From the NCBI GenBank assembly GCA_022843885.1, contig JALHMU010000015.1, positions 1-16,420 on the forward strand: 16,420 nucleotides of DNA. Direction: 5' to 3'. The DNA is from Candidatus Peribacteraceae bacterium (GTDB taxonomy: Bacteria; Patescibacteriota; Gracilibacteria; Peribacterales; Peribacteraceae). The translations under genes were made by a program, and so were the position numbers. Under the pieces are notes generated by a model, which had not been told where the DNA came from, searched no databases, and worked only from the letters and a program-made list of their open reading frames with translations. Below, one piece after another: positions 1 through 7,413 of the stretch. Numbering within the stretch: the first letter of the stretch is position 1; each line of letters starts with the position of its first letter.

Positions 1-3000
1 CTGTGGACGTTACGTTGTCCTTGTCTGTCCACATGATGTGGCTGTCCGTCGGTGAGAACGCAGTCTCGGCGACGTCAGTGAAGCTGGAGAGAGATACCTG
101 GAGGGTCGAGTTCTGGCTGCCGCTGATCTTCGAGTTCGTGATGTCAGCTTCAAGAACGAACGTTACGTCCGAACCTGGAGTGATTTCAGAACTGATCTGG
201 CTTCCAGCTGCATCGAGACCGTTACACGTGACCGTGAACGAACCGGAAGCGCCGAGTGGGCCAGCGTGGCTGCCGTAACACTGTGACTTCACCGTCTGGT
301 TTGCCTTGTTGTAGATGTAGAAGTCAGAAGTGGCGAGCGATGCCTGGTTGTCGTTACCAAGAAGAACGTTCGTGGCATTGACGTTGAAGATCACACCGGA
401 AAGCGTCCAGTCGTTGACACCGTTCTTCGAGTTGTTGTTCGAAGCTGCAGTGAAGCGGAACTGACCGATTGCGCGGTCGCTGCCCGTCGGAATAGCTGTG
501 CCGTTTGCATCTGGGTTAGCGTTTGCAATCGTAACAACCTTCGAGAGGACAACTTGGCTTTCACCACCGCGGATACGGTTGCTGTTTGCAGCAGACGTCG
601 TACCAACGAAGACTTCACCTTCAGCGGTGGAGTCACGGTCGTTTGCGGAGAGTGGGTTCGAAGACAAGAGACCGACGGCACGGATAGAACCTGTACCGGA
701 CGAGGTTGAGCTCGTTGGAGTCGGATCGATGTCTACGAAGATCTTGTGGCCGGACGTGGCACCTTCAGTGTCCGTGTTCATGCGTGGGCGGACGAGAATG
801 TCGATGTCCGATCCTTTCTGAACGACGAATTGCTGGTTGGCCATGTTGGCACACATTGAGTTGGAAGCGACACCGATCGAGCCACAGGCTGCTGGTGTTG
901 CGTTGGCGAATGGCGTTGTAGCGCCTGCCTTGTACAACTCAAGTTGCTGAACGTTGCTAGCGAAGGAAGCTGCGTTTGCACCGGAAGCGGTGAGAACGAT
1001 GTTCTTCACATCGATATCTTCGTATTCAGCGTGGAAGCGGAGACGCAAGACTTCGTCTTCCAGACGGCCACCAAGGAGTTGGCGGTTACGAACTGGAGTT
1101 GAAGACTTGGTGACGAAGAGGTCACCCTGGTTGCGGATCGTGAAGCGCGTAGCCTTCGCCGTTGTGACGACGATGTTACACGTTGCATTTGCCGTACAGC
1201 CAGACTGAGCTGTTCCGTTCGTCTGGATTCCAGAGATGGAACTTCCGTTGTCGACCTCTTCAGCCTGAACGTATGACGTCGTAGAACCAGTCGAGAACTG
1301 GAGTTCAAGAACTGGGTTCGAGCTGCTGAGTGAAGACTGGATGTCAGCGTGAACTTCGAAGACGACAGTCGTCTCTTTCGGAATGATGTAACCACCATTT
1401 TCGATTGAGTCGAAGGTCACCTGGTTGCTCTGTGGGCTCTCTCCGGAAGCAACGACCGTGTCGACGTTTCCGTCGCCGTTCGAGTCTACCCAGAGTGAGT
1501 AGTTTTGAGCGTTGTTCAAGGTATCAGCCTGAGCACCGAAGATAAGAGTCGTGATCAAGATGTCCTTAGCTTCAGAAGCGCGAGCTTCGAAGCGCATCAA
1601 GTTTACGTTCTTAGCATTCTTTACCGTCGTGTCAGTGGTTGCGCTTGAGCGGCCGCTGATCGTGAGGGCTGATGTCTTGATTTCCTGGAAGTTACCAGAA
1701 ACGGTTCCGCCTGGGCGGACATCACCGACTTCATCACCGGTCGTGGAACCTGTGACTTTCATCTGGTATGCAGTCGAGGTAGAGATCAAACCACCGAAGC
1801 TACAACCCGTCGTGTTAGCAACGAGAGAGTTCGATGAATCGAGCTCGTGCGTAGCTTCACCACAAACGTGTACACGGAAGCGATCGCCGCTCTTCGGAGC
1901 TGCGTTCGTCGTGGAACTGTTGTCGATGAAGTCGACGCGGATTTCGAATTCTTCAGTGTTGTGCACTGTGAAGTCGTCAATGCGGTAGATCTGGAATGCA
2001 CCCGAAGCGTTACCCGTGGTAGCAGCAGCGGAGTTCGTTCCGGACGTCGTCAAGCGAACGGCAGAGATTGTCTGGCCGGTCGTCTTGTTGCGAAGTTCAA
2101 CACCTTCGAGGGCTTCGGAGATTTCGTCAGCCGTAGAAGGAGCACCGCGGTATGCAAGGCTGAGGCCCGATGAGCTTGTACCCTGGATAGCGATGTAGAG
2201 TTCTTCAACGTCGATATCTTCACCACCAGTCGACATCGTGAGGTTCGCGAGAACAGCATCTTTGTCATCTGGAGTGTAGTTCTGAGTTGAAGGACCGTTG
2301 AGGTTGATCGTGAACTGACCAGCATCGATGGCGACTTGCGTCGGCAACGTTGCAGTTTCAGTTGGGAGTTCTACAGCAGAACCGTAGAGCTGACCGTTCA
2401 CACCGTAGCCGAAGAGTGATCCAACGGCGAAGATGTCAGACGATTCATCAAAGTGCATTTTGACGTTCTTAGCTGCACCACCTTCGATGTCACCAACGAC
2501 ATCCAACGTGATCGTGTCACCCTGGAGAATCGTGAATGGAGGATCGAAAATGAATGTAGCGAAGTCACCAACCGTCGAAGCAACAGTGTTCGTGAGAACA
2601 GTGCCGTCCGTGCGGCGGATCTGGAGGTTCGTGATGTCGCCATCAGAAACCGTACCGTCGTTTTCCAAAGTCATCGAGTAGATGGTCTGGTCTTCAACGG
2701 AGTCGAGGCCGAGTTCGAAACGACCGAGTTTAGCCTTCGTGTCACCAACCTGAATCTTGGATGGAGTGACAGAGCGGTACGTAATTTCGAGTGAGCCTGC
2801 AGTAACAGCAGCAACGCGGAACTGAGCACCGCGGAGTGGGAAGTTACCAGAGACATCCTTCGCGTTCGACTGAACATCGCTTGGGAGTTCGACCGTAAGG
2901 CCGTGCTCACCAGACGTGTCTGCAGTAGACGCGATGTCTGCTGCGATGTCGAGGGTGACAGTGTCACCAGCTGGGATTACAAGTGGCGTAGAGAAGCGGA

Positions 3001-4207
3001 GCGTAGCCGTCGTGGTCTGTGTGTCGAATGTGCGCTTGCGCGTAACACGTTCGCCATTGATCAAGGCGTATACACCACCGATGTCTTCCGTGTCACCGAA
3101 ACCTTCGTGAAGAACCGTGAGGTTCTGAAGGATAACGTCGTCATCGGAAGCGCTGAGGTCGATGCTCGTCATAACAACACCAACAGCTCCCTTAGGCACA
3201 GTGTCGCCTGTTGGGTTCTTTGATGCTGGAGAAACTTCGAGCGTACCGTCACCTTGTGGTACGGACGAGAAGCCCGTGAAGGTTGCGGAATCGGAGAACT
3301 CATCACCGTCAGCAGTCATCATATCTGTAACTGTGAGGGTGTACTCCTTGTCAGCTTCGAGTGAAGAGCTGAGAGTGATCTCAACTTTGTCATCGGAAGT
3401 GACAGTGATGGAGCTGATCGTCTGGGCAGGAGAAGTAATAGAATACTTGCTCTTGTCCTTTGCAGCTGTAGCGTCAACGGAAACGTTGAAGTCGACTTCG
3501 ACGACGTTGTTGTCCGTAGCCATTACGTCAGAGATCATCGGTTCACCGGCGACCTCGCCACAATCGTCACCGTACATGAGGTTCTGATCAACGCGGTTGA
3601 GCATAACCACCATTTCGGCGCGGTTCATGTTGTCAGCAGGGCGGACGCGGCTTGAGCCGGAGTCACCTTGCAAGACACAGTGGTCAGCAGCCGTCTGAAT
3701 GACGGATGAGTACCACTGACCTGATGGTACGTCTACGAACGTCGGAGCGTCACCAGTCTCATCGAGACCGAAAGCGCGAACGATGATCGCAGCAGCTTCA
3801 GCGCGGTTAATGTTTGCGCCTGGGCGTGCGTAACATGGGTGTGTGCCGGCGCAGTCGCCGTCACCGTTAACCCACTGTTCCTTCGCTGCTTCCTCGAAGT
3901 AGCCGAAGTACCAAGCGTTCTTCGCAACGTCGTCAAACGTTGGAGTAGCTGGGGCAGTGGATAGAATGCCGCCGTTGAGTTCAACGACGAGCTTCACGAA
4001 TTCAGCACGGTTAGCGAGATCGCCACCGCGGAAACGTGACTGGCTGGCGTCCAAGTAGCCGGCGTCCGAGAAGGACTCAACAGCGTCTTGGTACCAGATG
4101 CCCGCAGGGACATCAGAGTAAGCAGCGATTGCCGTTCCCACTTGGGAAAGGAGAATTGCCGTTGCAGAGATGCCTGCGAACACTTTCTTCATACGAGAAA
4201 GGTCCAT
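1..4207 (-). CDS. S-layer protein with three SLH domains, 3' end outside the window
   Basis: The frame is open for 1402 codons from the ATG at 4207 and runs off the left edge, so the C-terminus is missing. Residues 1-28 form a signal peptide (MKK at 6-8, hydrophobic core, AIA then A at 29). Three SLH domains follow, at about 30-80, 90-150 and 154-207, each with a D-V-x(n)-W-Y start and an NRAE end. SLH domains bind cell-wall polymers, so this is probably the protein that coats the cell. Residues about 220-305 resemble a bacterial Ig-like (SbsA-type) domain. The rest is Ser/Thr/Asn/Asp-rich and beta-rich, with recurring strands such as IPAGDTVTLDIAADI near residues 408, 560, 940, 1128 and 1340. 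There is no SD before ATG 4207 or before the alternative ATG at 4192 (M6). A product of this size and composition is expected to be abundant. The family call is firm; the exact start is less so. Confidence 0.93.
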   Translation of the reverse strand, partial: MDLSRMKKVFAGISATAILLSQVGTAIAAYSDVPAGIWYQDAVESFSDAGYLDASQSRFRGGDLANRAEFVKLVVELNGGILSTAPATPTFDDVAKNAWYFGYFEEAAKEQWVNGDGDCAGTHPCYARPGANINRAEAAAIIVRAFGLDETGDAPTFVDVPSGQWYSSVIQTAADHCVLQGDSGSSRVRPADNMNRAEMVVMLNRVDQNLMYGDDCGEVAGEPMISDVMATDNNVVEVDFNVSVDATAAKDKSKYSITSPAQTISSITVTSDDKVEITLSSSLEADKEYTLTVTDMMTADGDEFSDSATFTGFSSVPQGDGTLEVSPASKNPTGDTVPKGAVGVVMTSIDLSASDDDVILQNLTVLHEGFGDTEDIGGVYALINGERVTRKRTFDTQTTTATLRFSTPLVIPAGDTVTLDIAADIASTADTSGEHGLTVELPSDVQSNAKDVSGNFPLRGAQFRVAAVTAGSLEITYRSVTPSKIQVGDTKAKLGRFELGLDSVEDQTIYSMTLENDGTVSDGDITNLQIRRTDGTVLTNTVASTVGDFATFIFDPPFTILQGDTITLDVVGDIEGGAAKNVKMHFDESSDIFAVGSLFGYGVNGQLYGSAVELPTETATLPTQVAIDAGQFTINLNGPSTQNYTPDDKDAVLANLTMSTGGEDIDVEELYIAIQGTSSSGLSLAYRGAPSTADEISEALEGVELRNKTTGQTISAVRLTTSGTNSAAATTGNASGAFQIYRIDDFTVHNTEEFEIRVDFIDNSSTTNAAPKSGDRFRVHVCGEATHELDSSNSLVANTTGCSFGGLISTSTAYQMKVTGSTTGDEVGDVRPGGTVSGNFQEIKTSALTISGRSSATTDTTVKNAKNVNLMRFEARASEAKDILITTLIFGAQADTLNNAQNYSLWVDSNGDGNVDTVVASGESPQSNQVTFDSIENGGYIIPKETTVVFEVHADIQSSLSSSNPVLELQFSTGSTTSYVQAEEVDNGSSISGIQTNGTAQSGCTANATCNIVVTTAKATRFTIRNQGDLFVTKSSTPVRNRQLLGGRLEDEVLRLRFHAEYEDIDVKNIVLTASGANAASFASNVQQLELYKAGATTPFANATPAACGSIGVASNSMCANMANQQFVVQKGSDIDILVRPRMNTDTEGATSGHKIFVDIDPTPTSSTSSGTGSIRAVGLLSSNPLSANDRDSTAEGEVFVGTTSAANSNRIRGGESQVVLSKVVTIANANPDANGTAIPTGSDRAIGQFRFTAASNNNSKNGVNDWTLSGVIFNVNATNVLLGNDNQASLATSDFYIYNKANQTVKSQCYGSHAGPLGASGSFTVTCNGLDAAGSQISSEITPGSDVTFVLEADITNSKISGSQNSTLQVSLSSFTDVAETAFSPTDSHIMWTDKDNVTST

Positions 4208-4440
4208 AGGGGTTGGGAATAAGAAAATAAATAAAGGTGATGAGGTCTATGAGTGTGTTGGTATACGTGATTGTAAAGATAGGGAAGTTGTCGTCGTGTG
4301 AAGCTTTGCCCTCATGCGTATAAGAAACGAGATACACGAGAGGAAGAGCTCTTTACAATTAAAGAGTGAACACGAGCATGACAACGAAAACATACTGAAA
4401 GCACGACTCTTCAAACCCCTGCATATATAAATATATATAA
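4208..4440 (-). promoter_or_regulatory. AT-rich upstream region and probable leader of the S-layer gene
   Basis: No convincing ORF lies here. Reading toward the S-layer gene there is an A/T-only tract at about 4423-4440, then a hairpin at 4349-4366 (CTCTTTA, 4-nt loop, TAAAGAG). A possible -10 box, TTTAAT (4363-4358), lies inside that hairpin with TTGTCA about 15 nt upstream, which is short for a sigma70-type spacing. The last 30 nt before the ATG are A/T and pyrimidine rich without an SD. The promoter position is uncertain; a long 5' leader is possible. Confidence 0.35.
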
Positions 4441-4605
4441 AGGTATCGGTGTTACCCGGGAAGAATGTGAAACTTGTCTTCATGTGGAAGGCAAGGTGCC
4501 GATATGTCAAGGAGCGTGTACACGGATCCAACTACCCTTTACAGGGGGATCAGAGGAATCCTAGCGATGGAGGCTCACCAGACGCAAGATCTGATGCTCT
4601 TCCGT

Positions 4606-4748
4606 ACGCAATGAGAGAAACGCTTTCTTTGAGCATTTGTTACAGCACGGGGACTGCTTCGAACGCTCTCCAGCCCATCTGGAAGCAGCCGGAATGCATC
4701 TTCATGTCTATTTGAAGCGGTTTTAGAACGAAAAAAAGCAGATTGCGT
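4606..4748. ncRNA. Candidate rod-like structured RNA, unknown family
   Basis: This lies in a roughly 750-nt non-coding stretch (4208-4963). Inverted repeats nest around one centre: ACGCAAT 4606-4612 with ATTGCGT 4742-4748; CGCTTTC 4621-4627 with GAAGCG 4714-4719 (one bulge); GCATT 4633-4637 with AATGC 4693-4697; CTGCTTC 4654-4660 with GAAGCAG 4682-4688; and an apical CCAG/CTGG around 4674-4678. The co-linear nesting suggests a long imperfect hairpin transcript, as in 6S-like RNAs, but no family motif was recognised. Either strand could be transcribed. No clear intrinsic terminator flanks it. Chance pairing is not excluded, since each stem is only 4-7 bp. Confidence 0.3.
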
Positions 4749-4753
4749 GAGAG

Positions 4754-4795
4754 GTGAATTGTGTTGATCAATTTTTTGATTCATTGTGTATTCAC
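4754..4795. repeat. Nested inverted repeat next to the candidate RNA
   Basis: GTGAAT (4754-4759) pairs with ATTCAC (4790-4795) and encloses ATCAA-TTTT-TTGAT (4767-4780). It may be a distal part of the 4606-4748 structure or an operator. The rest of 4796-4963 holds no gene or clear terminator; cysS therefore has no obvious intrinsic terminator directly downstream. Confidence 0.35.
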
Positions 4796-4963
4796 ACTTA
4801 CCGACGAGGGCCAATGTGGCAAAGACGTGAAGTAGAAGCGACGAAATGTCATTTCAACTTTACATCTCGTGGGTGGAAAAGGACTTTTCGGTCAAAATCA
4901 TCAAATATACATATCATTTTTTTCGCAGAAAGAAGACAAAAAGTCATGATTTGGACTGTTTCT

Positions 4964-6442
4964 TTAGATTTTCTTCACCGCTTGATCCGTTCCGTTGTCT
5001 CGCACTTCAAAGCCCAAGGCTGCGATTTCATCTCTCAGACGATCCGATGTACCAAAATCTTTTTTTCGACGCGCATCGGCCCGTTCTAGAAGAAGTTTTT
5101 GGACTGCATCTGGAATATTTTTCTGCGTTTCTGATTCGAAACAGCCGAAGGTTTCTTTGATGTGTGCAATCAACGTTTGCAAATTCTCTGCCGCAACGCC
5201 GGACAATGCGCCGACATTTCTCTGCCAGCTCATGAGTTCAAACACCACTGCAAGGGCCTCAGAAACGTTCAAATCGCGATCCATTGCGGAGAGGAATTTT
5301 TGCGCAAAATCATCGATCATTTTTTCTGCATTTTTTGCATCAGATTTTTTTTCAGATTGCTGCACAGTTTCATCGATCCATTCAAGAATTTTTCGTCGAG
5401 ATTTTTTTGCTTCATCAAGTGCGTGCCAACTAAATTTCAAACGCGTTCGATAGTGCACGGAGAGGAGTAAAAATCGGAGATCTAACGCGTCATATCCTCT
5501 GTTTTTGATGTCAACTAATGTATACACGTTGCCAAGACTCTTTGACATTTTCTCGCCGTCTCCACCCGCTTCGGGAAGGATTTCTATGAAGCGACGATGA
5601 AGCCAAAAACGGCTGAATGGAGCGCCAAACACTGCTTCGCTTTGTGCCACTTCACACTCATGATGTGGGAAAATGTTGTCTTCGCCACCGGTGTGAATGT
5701 CCAAATGCTGCCCCAAGAACTTCGTACTCATCGCACTACACTCGATATGCCACCCAGGAAAACCTGCAGATGCGTCATCGCCGATTGAATCAATTCGCTT
5801 CCCTGATTCAAAATTCCAGCGCAGCAAATGTGCCGCATTTTCCCCCACGCATTTCTTCCACAATGCGAAGTCTGCGGGATGCTTTTTTTCTTCATTAATT
5901 TCGATGCGCGAACCGGCGTGTAAATGTTCCAACGTGTTGCCTGAAAGTTTTCCGTATGCAGGAAATGTTTCGACGGAAAAATAGATGCCATCTTTTGTCT
6001 CGTACGCATTCCCCTTCTTGATCAACTCTTTGATAATCGCGATCATTTCCGGAATGGTGTCCGTCGCCTTCGGTCGTGCGAACGGCTCTTTCATATTCAA
6101 GGCTTTCTCATCTTCCAGATACTGCGTGGTGTACTTCTCTGCGATGGTGAGTGGATCCACTTTTTCTTTCTTCGCTTCCTGCTCCACCTTATCCGCACCG
6201 TGATCGGCATCAGCGACAAGATGGCCGACGTCTGTAATGTTCTTTACGTGCTTCACAGTGTATCCATGGCCTGTTTCAAGCCATCTGCGCAGTAAATCGG
6301 CCATCAGGAACGAGGAATAGTTCCCGATGTGCGGACGACCATAGACCGTCGGGCCACAGGTATACATCAGAACATTCTTCGGATCGCTCGGAGAAAACTC
6401 TTCTTCTTTCTTCGTCAGTGAATTGTAAAGACGGAGGGGCAT
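4964..6442 (-). CDS. cysS: Cysteinyl-tRNA synthetase
   Basis: This class I aminoacyl-tRNA synthetase charges tRNA-Cys with cysteine in the cytoplasm. With the start used here the protein has 492 residues, near the usual bacterial length of about 460-500. The HIGH-type signature is HIGN at 38-41 and the KMSKS loop is exact at 298-302. Zinc ligands expected for CysRS are present: C29 in TCGPTVY, C235 in WHIECS, and H260 and E264 in FPHHECE. An ATG seven codons upstream (6463) is in frame, but family alignment favours the ATG at 6442, since MPLRLYNSLTKKEEEF matches the normal N-terminus. A TATGAT box ends 6 nt before this ATG, suggesting a leaderless mRNA. There is no SD. The csrA-1 terminator sits just upstream, so cysS probably uses its own promoter. 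Confidence 0.96.
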   Translation of the reverse strand: MPLRLYNSLTKKEEEFSPSDPKNVLMYTCGPTVYGRPHIGNYSSFLMADLLRRWLETGHGYTVKHVKNITDVGHLVADADHGADKVEQEAKKEKVDPLTIAEKYTTQYLEDEKALNMKEPFARPKATDTIPEMIAIIKELIKKGNAYETKDGIYFSVETFPAYGKLSGNTLEHLHAGSRIEINEEKKHPADFALWKKCVGENAAHLLRWNFESGKRIDSIGDDASAGFPGWHIECSAMSTKFLGQHLDIHTGGEDNIFPHHECEVAQSEAVFGAPFSRFWLHRRFIEILPEAGGDGEKMSKSLGNVYTLVDIKNRGYDALDLRFLLLSVHYRTRLKFSWHALDEAKKSRRKILEWIDETVQQSEKKSDAKNAEKMIDDFAQKFLSAMDRDLNVSEALAVVFELMSWQRNVGALSGVAAENLQTLIAHIKETFGCFESETQKNIPDAVQKLLLERADARRKKDFGTSDRLRDEIAALGFEVRDNGTDQAVKKI

Positions 6443-6454
6443 GAGGTGATCATA
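6443..6454 (-). promoter_or_regulatory. Candidate -10 box for leaderless cysS
   Basis: TATGAT (6454-6449) is followed by six bases and then the ATG at 6442. Transcription normally starts 6-7 nt after the -10 box, so the transcript would begin at or next to the start codon. No good -35 box is seen; that position falls in the T-tract of the upstream terminator. Confidence 0.45.
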
Positions 6455-6465
6455 TCTGATCATCT

Positions 6466-6502
6466 AAAAAAAATCCCCGCTCGAAACTGTATCGAGCGAG
6501 GG
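6466..6502 (-). terminator. Intrinsic terminator after csrA-1
   Basis: Read on the minus strand, CCC-T-CGCTCGA, a 7-nt loop and TCGAGCGGGG form a stem with one bulge, followed by A and a run of eight T. It lies between the csrA-1 stop and the cysS start. Confidence 0.85.
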
Positions 6503-6503
6503 T

Positions 6504-6524
6504 AGAGATAGAAAGTCTATCTCT
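6504..6524 (-). other. Perfect 9-bp hairpin between csrA-1 stop and its terminator
   Basis: AGAGATAGA and TCTATCTCT flank a 3-nt loop. There is no T-run after it, so it is not itself a terminator. It matches the pattern of a small hairpin placed just before the terminator that also follows csrA-2 and two other transcripts here. It could protect the 3' end or be a protein-binding site. Confidence 0.6.
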
Positions 6525-6531
6525 GAAACTT

Positions 6532-6750
6532 TTACTGCGGGGGATCATGAGACGGGTCTGTCGACCCGCGAGATCCAAAGGTTCCTTCAGCGCGTTTGAT
6601 CGCATCGTAGACCTCTTGCCGGTGAACGGGGACATCTTTCGGCGCCTCGACTCCAAGGCGAACTTTGTCGCCGCGTATGTCGACAACCGTTATCACGATG
6701 TTATCATTGATAATGATCGTCTCGTTCACCTTCCGTGATAGCACTAGCAT
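6532..6750 (-). CDS. csrA: CsrA-family translational regulator (copy 1)
   Basis: CsrA is a small homodimeric RNA-binding protein that binds GGA motifs in mRNA leaders and blocks or alters translation. This copy has 72 residues. It carries L4 and R6 in MLVLSRK and the second RNA-binding face with R44 in GVEAPKDVPVHRQE. The C-terminal tail (about 58-72) is hydrophilic with several Ser, Asp and Pro, and is not conserved in the family. The frame is open 36 codons upstream, but the ATG at 6750 is chosen because AGGAGG lies 8 nt before it and it aligns with the family start. A second csrA lies upstream on the same strand, about 340 bp away (6751-7086 between the two coding regions). It has its own candidate promoter, structured leader and terminator. 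Its SD contains GGA, so autoregulation is likely (inference). Confidence 0.95.
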   Translation of the reverse strand: MLVLSRKVNETIIINDNIVITVVDIRGDKVRLGVEAPKDVPVHRQEVYDAIKRAEGTFGSRGSTDPSHDPPQ

Positions 6751-6884
6751 GGCTAGTTCCTCCTTTCGTGGAGTAAAAAAGAAAACGCAAAGTACAATTG
6801 CGAGCTTCCTTCTACGATCAGCGATCGTACAAAGAAGCCCACAGACACGGGTATCCACAGTAAAAGAACAATGCTCAGATGAGC
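6751..6884 (-). promoter_or_regulatory. Structured 5' leader of csrA-1
   Basis: The predicted leader has several hairpins. The palindrome GCTCAGATGAGC is at 6874-6885. At 6804-6838, TACGATC/GATCGTA (7 bp, 3-nt loop) is capped below by a 4x4 internal loop and GCTTC/GAAGC. CGCAA/TTGCG is at 6786-6802. Four GGA motifs occur on the transcript: GTGGATA, AAGGAAG and two in AAAGGAGGAAC, which includes the SD. This layout resembles CsrA-controlled leaders, but no footprint is implied. Confidence 0.5.
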
Positions 6885-6919
6885 CACGTATTTTTACGTG
6901 GAAATGGCTATTTAGTCAA
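6884..6919 (-). promoter_or_regulatory. Candidate csrA-1 promoter with a palindrome over the -10
   Basis: TTGACT (6919-6914), a 17-nt spacer and TAAAAA (6896-6891). The -10 lies inside a perfect palindrome, CCACGTA/TACGTGG, at 6884-6901. The -35 box is good; the -10 box is weak (4 of 6), which fits a regulated promoter. Confidence 0.45.
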
Positions 6920-6920
6920 T

Positions 6921-6954
6921 AAAAATCCCGCTCGCCAAGGCGTAGGCGAGCGGG
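6921..6954 (-). terminator. Intrinsic terminator of the RNA between the csrA genes
   Basis: On the minus strand CCCGCTCGCC, an 8-nt loop and GGCGAGCGGG form a perfect 10-bp stem followed by ATTTTTATT. No ORF precedes it, so it ends either a small RNA or a csrA-2 read-through transcript. Confidence 0.85.
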
Positions 6955-6983
6955 GGTTCTTGCATCACCGAGATGCAAGGGAT

Positions 6984-7008
6984 CTACCAGCACATCCAAT
7001 GTGGGTAG
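6984..7008 (-). promoter_or_regulatory. Hairpin with a GGA loop resembling a CsrA-binding site
   Basis: The minus-strand RNA reads CTACC, CACA, UUGGA, UGUG, a 2-nt bulge and GGTAG. The inner stem is 4 bp with a pentaloop containing GGA (or 5 bp with loop UGG). The core ACAUUGGAUGU differs from the SELEX consensus ACARGGAUGU mainly by one extra loop base. Confidence 0.45.
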
Positions 7009-7023
7009 TGATGTGAGCGTATC

Positions 7024-7060
7024 AAAAAATCCCCCGCTCACAACAGTGTGTGAACGGGGG
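7024..7060 (-). terminator. Intrinsic terminator after csrA-2
   Basis: CCCCCGTTCACA and TGTGAGCGGGGG form a 12-bp stem (one G-U pair, minus-strand RNA only), followed by ATTTTTTG. A separate hairpin GCCTGC/GCAGGC (7062-7078, 5-nt loop) lies directly before it, repeating the doublet seen after csrA-1. Confidence 0.88.
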
Positions 7061-7086
7061 TGCCTGCGGAATGCAGGCGGATCCCT

Positions 7087-7281
7087 CTACGCGGGAATTC
7101 GCTGGGGTTGTGCCGCAAGGGCCGTCTGATCGAAACGAGGTAATTCGTCTCGAAGGATCGGCACATCTTTCGGCGCTTCGATGCCAAAGGTGACGCGATT
7201 ACCGCGAATCTCCTTCACAACCAGCACGATGCTGTCGCCAATCACAATTTTTTCATTCTTCTTGCGACTGAGTACGAGCAT
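7087..7281 (-). CDS. csrA: CsrA-family translational regulator (copy 2)
   Basis: This is a second CsrA paralogue, 64 residues, with the same RNA-binding positions as copy 1: L4, R6 in MLVLSRK and R44 and E46 in GIEAPKDVPILRDE. The two copies agree closely over the core (about residues 1-46) and diverge completely in the C-terminal tail, which here is Gln, Pro and Ala rich. They are diverged paralogues, not a recent duplication. AGGAGG stands 6 nt before the ATG; AGGA and TCCT around GGTT can form a short stem that partly covers this SD. A strong promoter lies at 7414-7442 right after the aldolase stop codon. No terminator separates the aldolase gene from it, so read-through from aldolase is also possible. 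Whether the two CsrA proteins share targets or form heterodimers is unknown. Confidence 0.95.
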   Translation of the reverse strand: MLVLSRKKNEKIVIGDSIVLVVKEIRGNRVTFGIEAPKDVPILRDELPRFDQTALAAQPQRIPA

Positions 7282-7407
7282 AGGAAACCTCCTTATCTAC
7301 TGCGAGCATCCCTGCGAGAGGGCGAGGACTGAAACATTCAATCCCCGTCTCGGATGAGAATGTCTCATGCGAAATGGAGATTGGAGCGATAGGGAAATGA
7401 ACACGTG
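7282..7407 (-). promoter_or_regulatory. Structured csrA-2 leader with a candidate CsrA site
   Basis: From the predicted start near 7407 the leader is about 125 nt. CAATCTCC pairs with GGGGATTG and encloses an ATGAGA/TCTCAT hairpin. Downstream, GCAGGGAUGC (around 7306-7315) puts GGGA in a tetraloop closed by GCA/UGC and contains CARGGAUG of the CsrA consensus exactly (7314-7307). The SD AAGGAGG adds a further GGA. The spacing of an upstream site plus an SD site fits the dimer-bridging mode known for CsrA. Confidence 0.5.
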
Positions 7408-7413
7408 AAGAGT

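Larger units (their letters stand above)
6921..7023 (-). ncRNA. Candidate small RNA or csrA-2 3' segment with a CsrA-like hairpin
   Basis: About 100 nt between two intrinsic terminators holds no ORF but three successive hairpins: 6984-7008 (GGA hairpin), 6959-6979 (CTTGCATC, 5-nt loop, GATGCAAG) and the terminator 6927-6954. No convincing separate promoter is seen right upstream, so it may be made by read-through of the csrA-2 terminator or by RNA processing. Its place between two csrA genes suggests a role in the Csr circuit, for example as a decoy. It has only one good GGA hairpin, unlike CsrB/CsrC RNAs, which have many. Confidence 0.4.

Noticed and set aside
1551..1988. Plus-strand open frames over the S-layer gene (for example 1551-1988 and 3162-3587)
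   Set aside because: They are antisense to a continuous SLH/S-layer frame with signal peptide and domains, and their products have no family features.
4656..4666. GCGTTCGAAGC on the minus strand, resembling a tRNA T-loop
   Set aside because: No 5-bp T-stem, anticodon arm or acceptor stem can be built around it.
4681..4690. GGAAGCAGCC, as found in bacterial SRP (4.5S) RNA
   Set aside because: The preceding GGAA tetraloop and the 5' strand of the conserved SRP loop are missing.
4449..4715. 88-residue plus-strand frame in the non-coding gap
   Set aside because: GTG start without SD, no family features, and it overlaps the nested inverted repeats.
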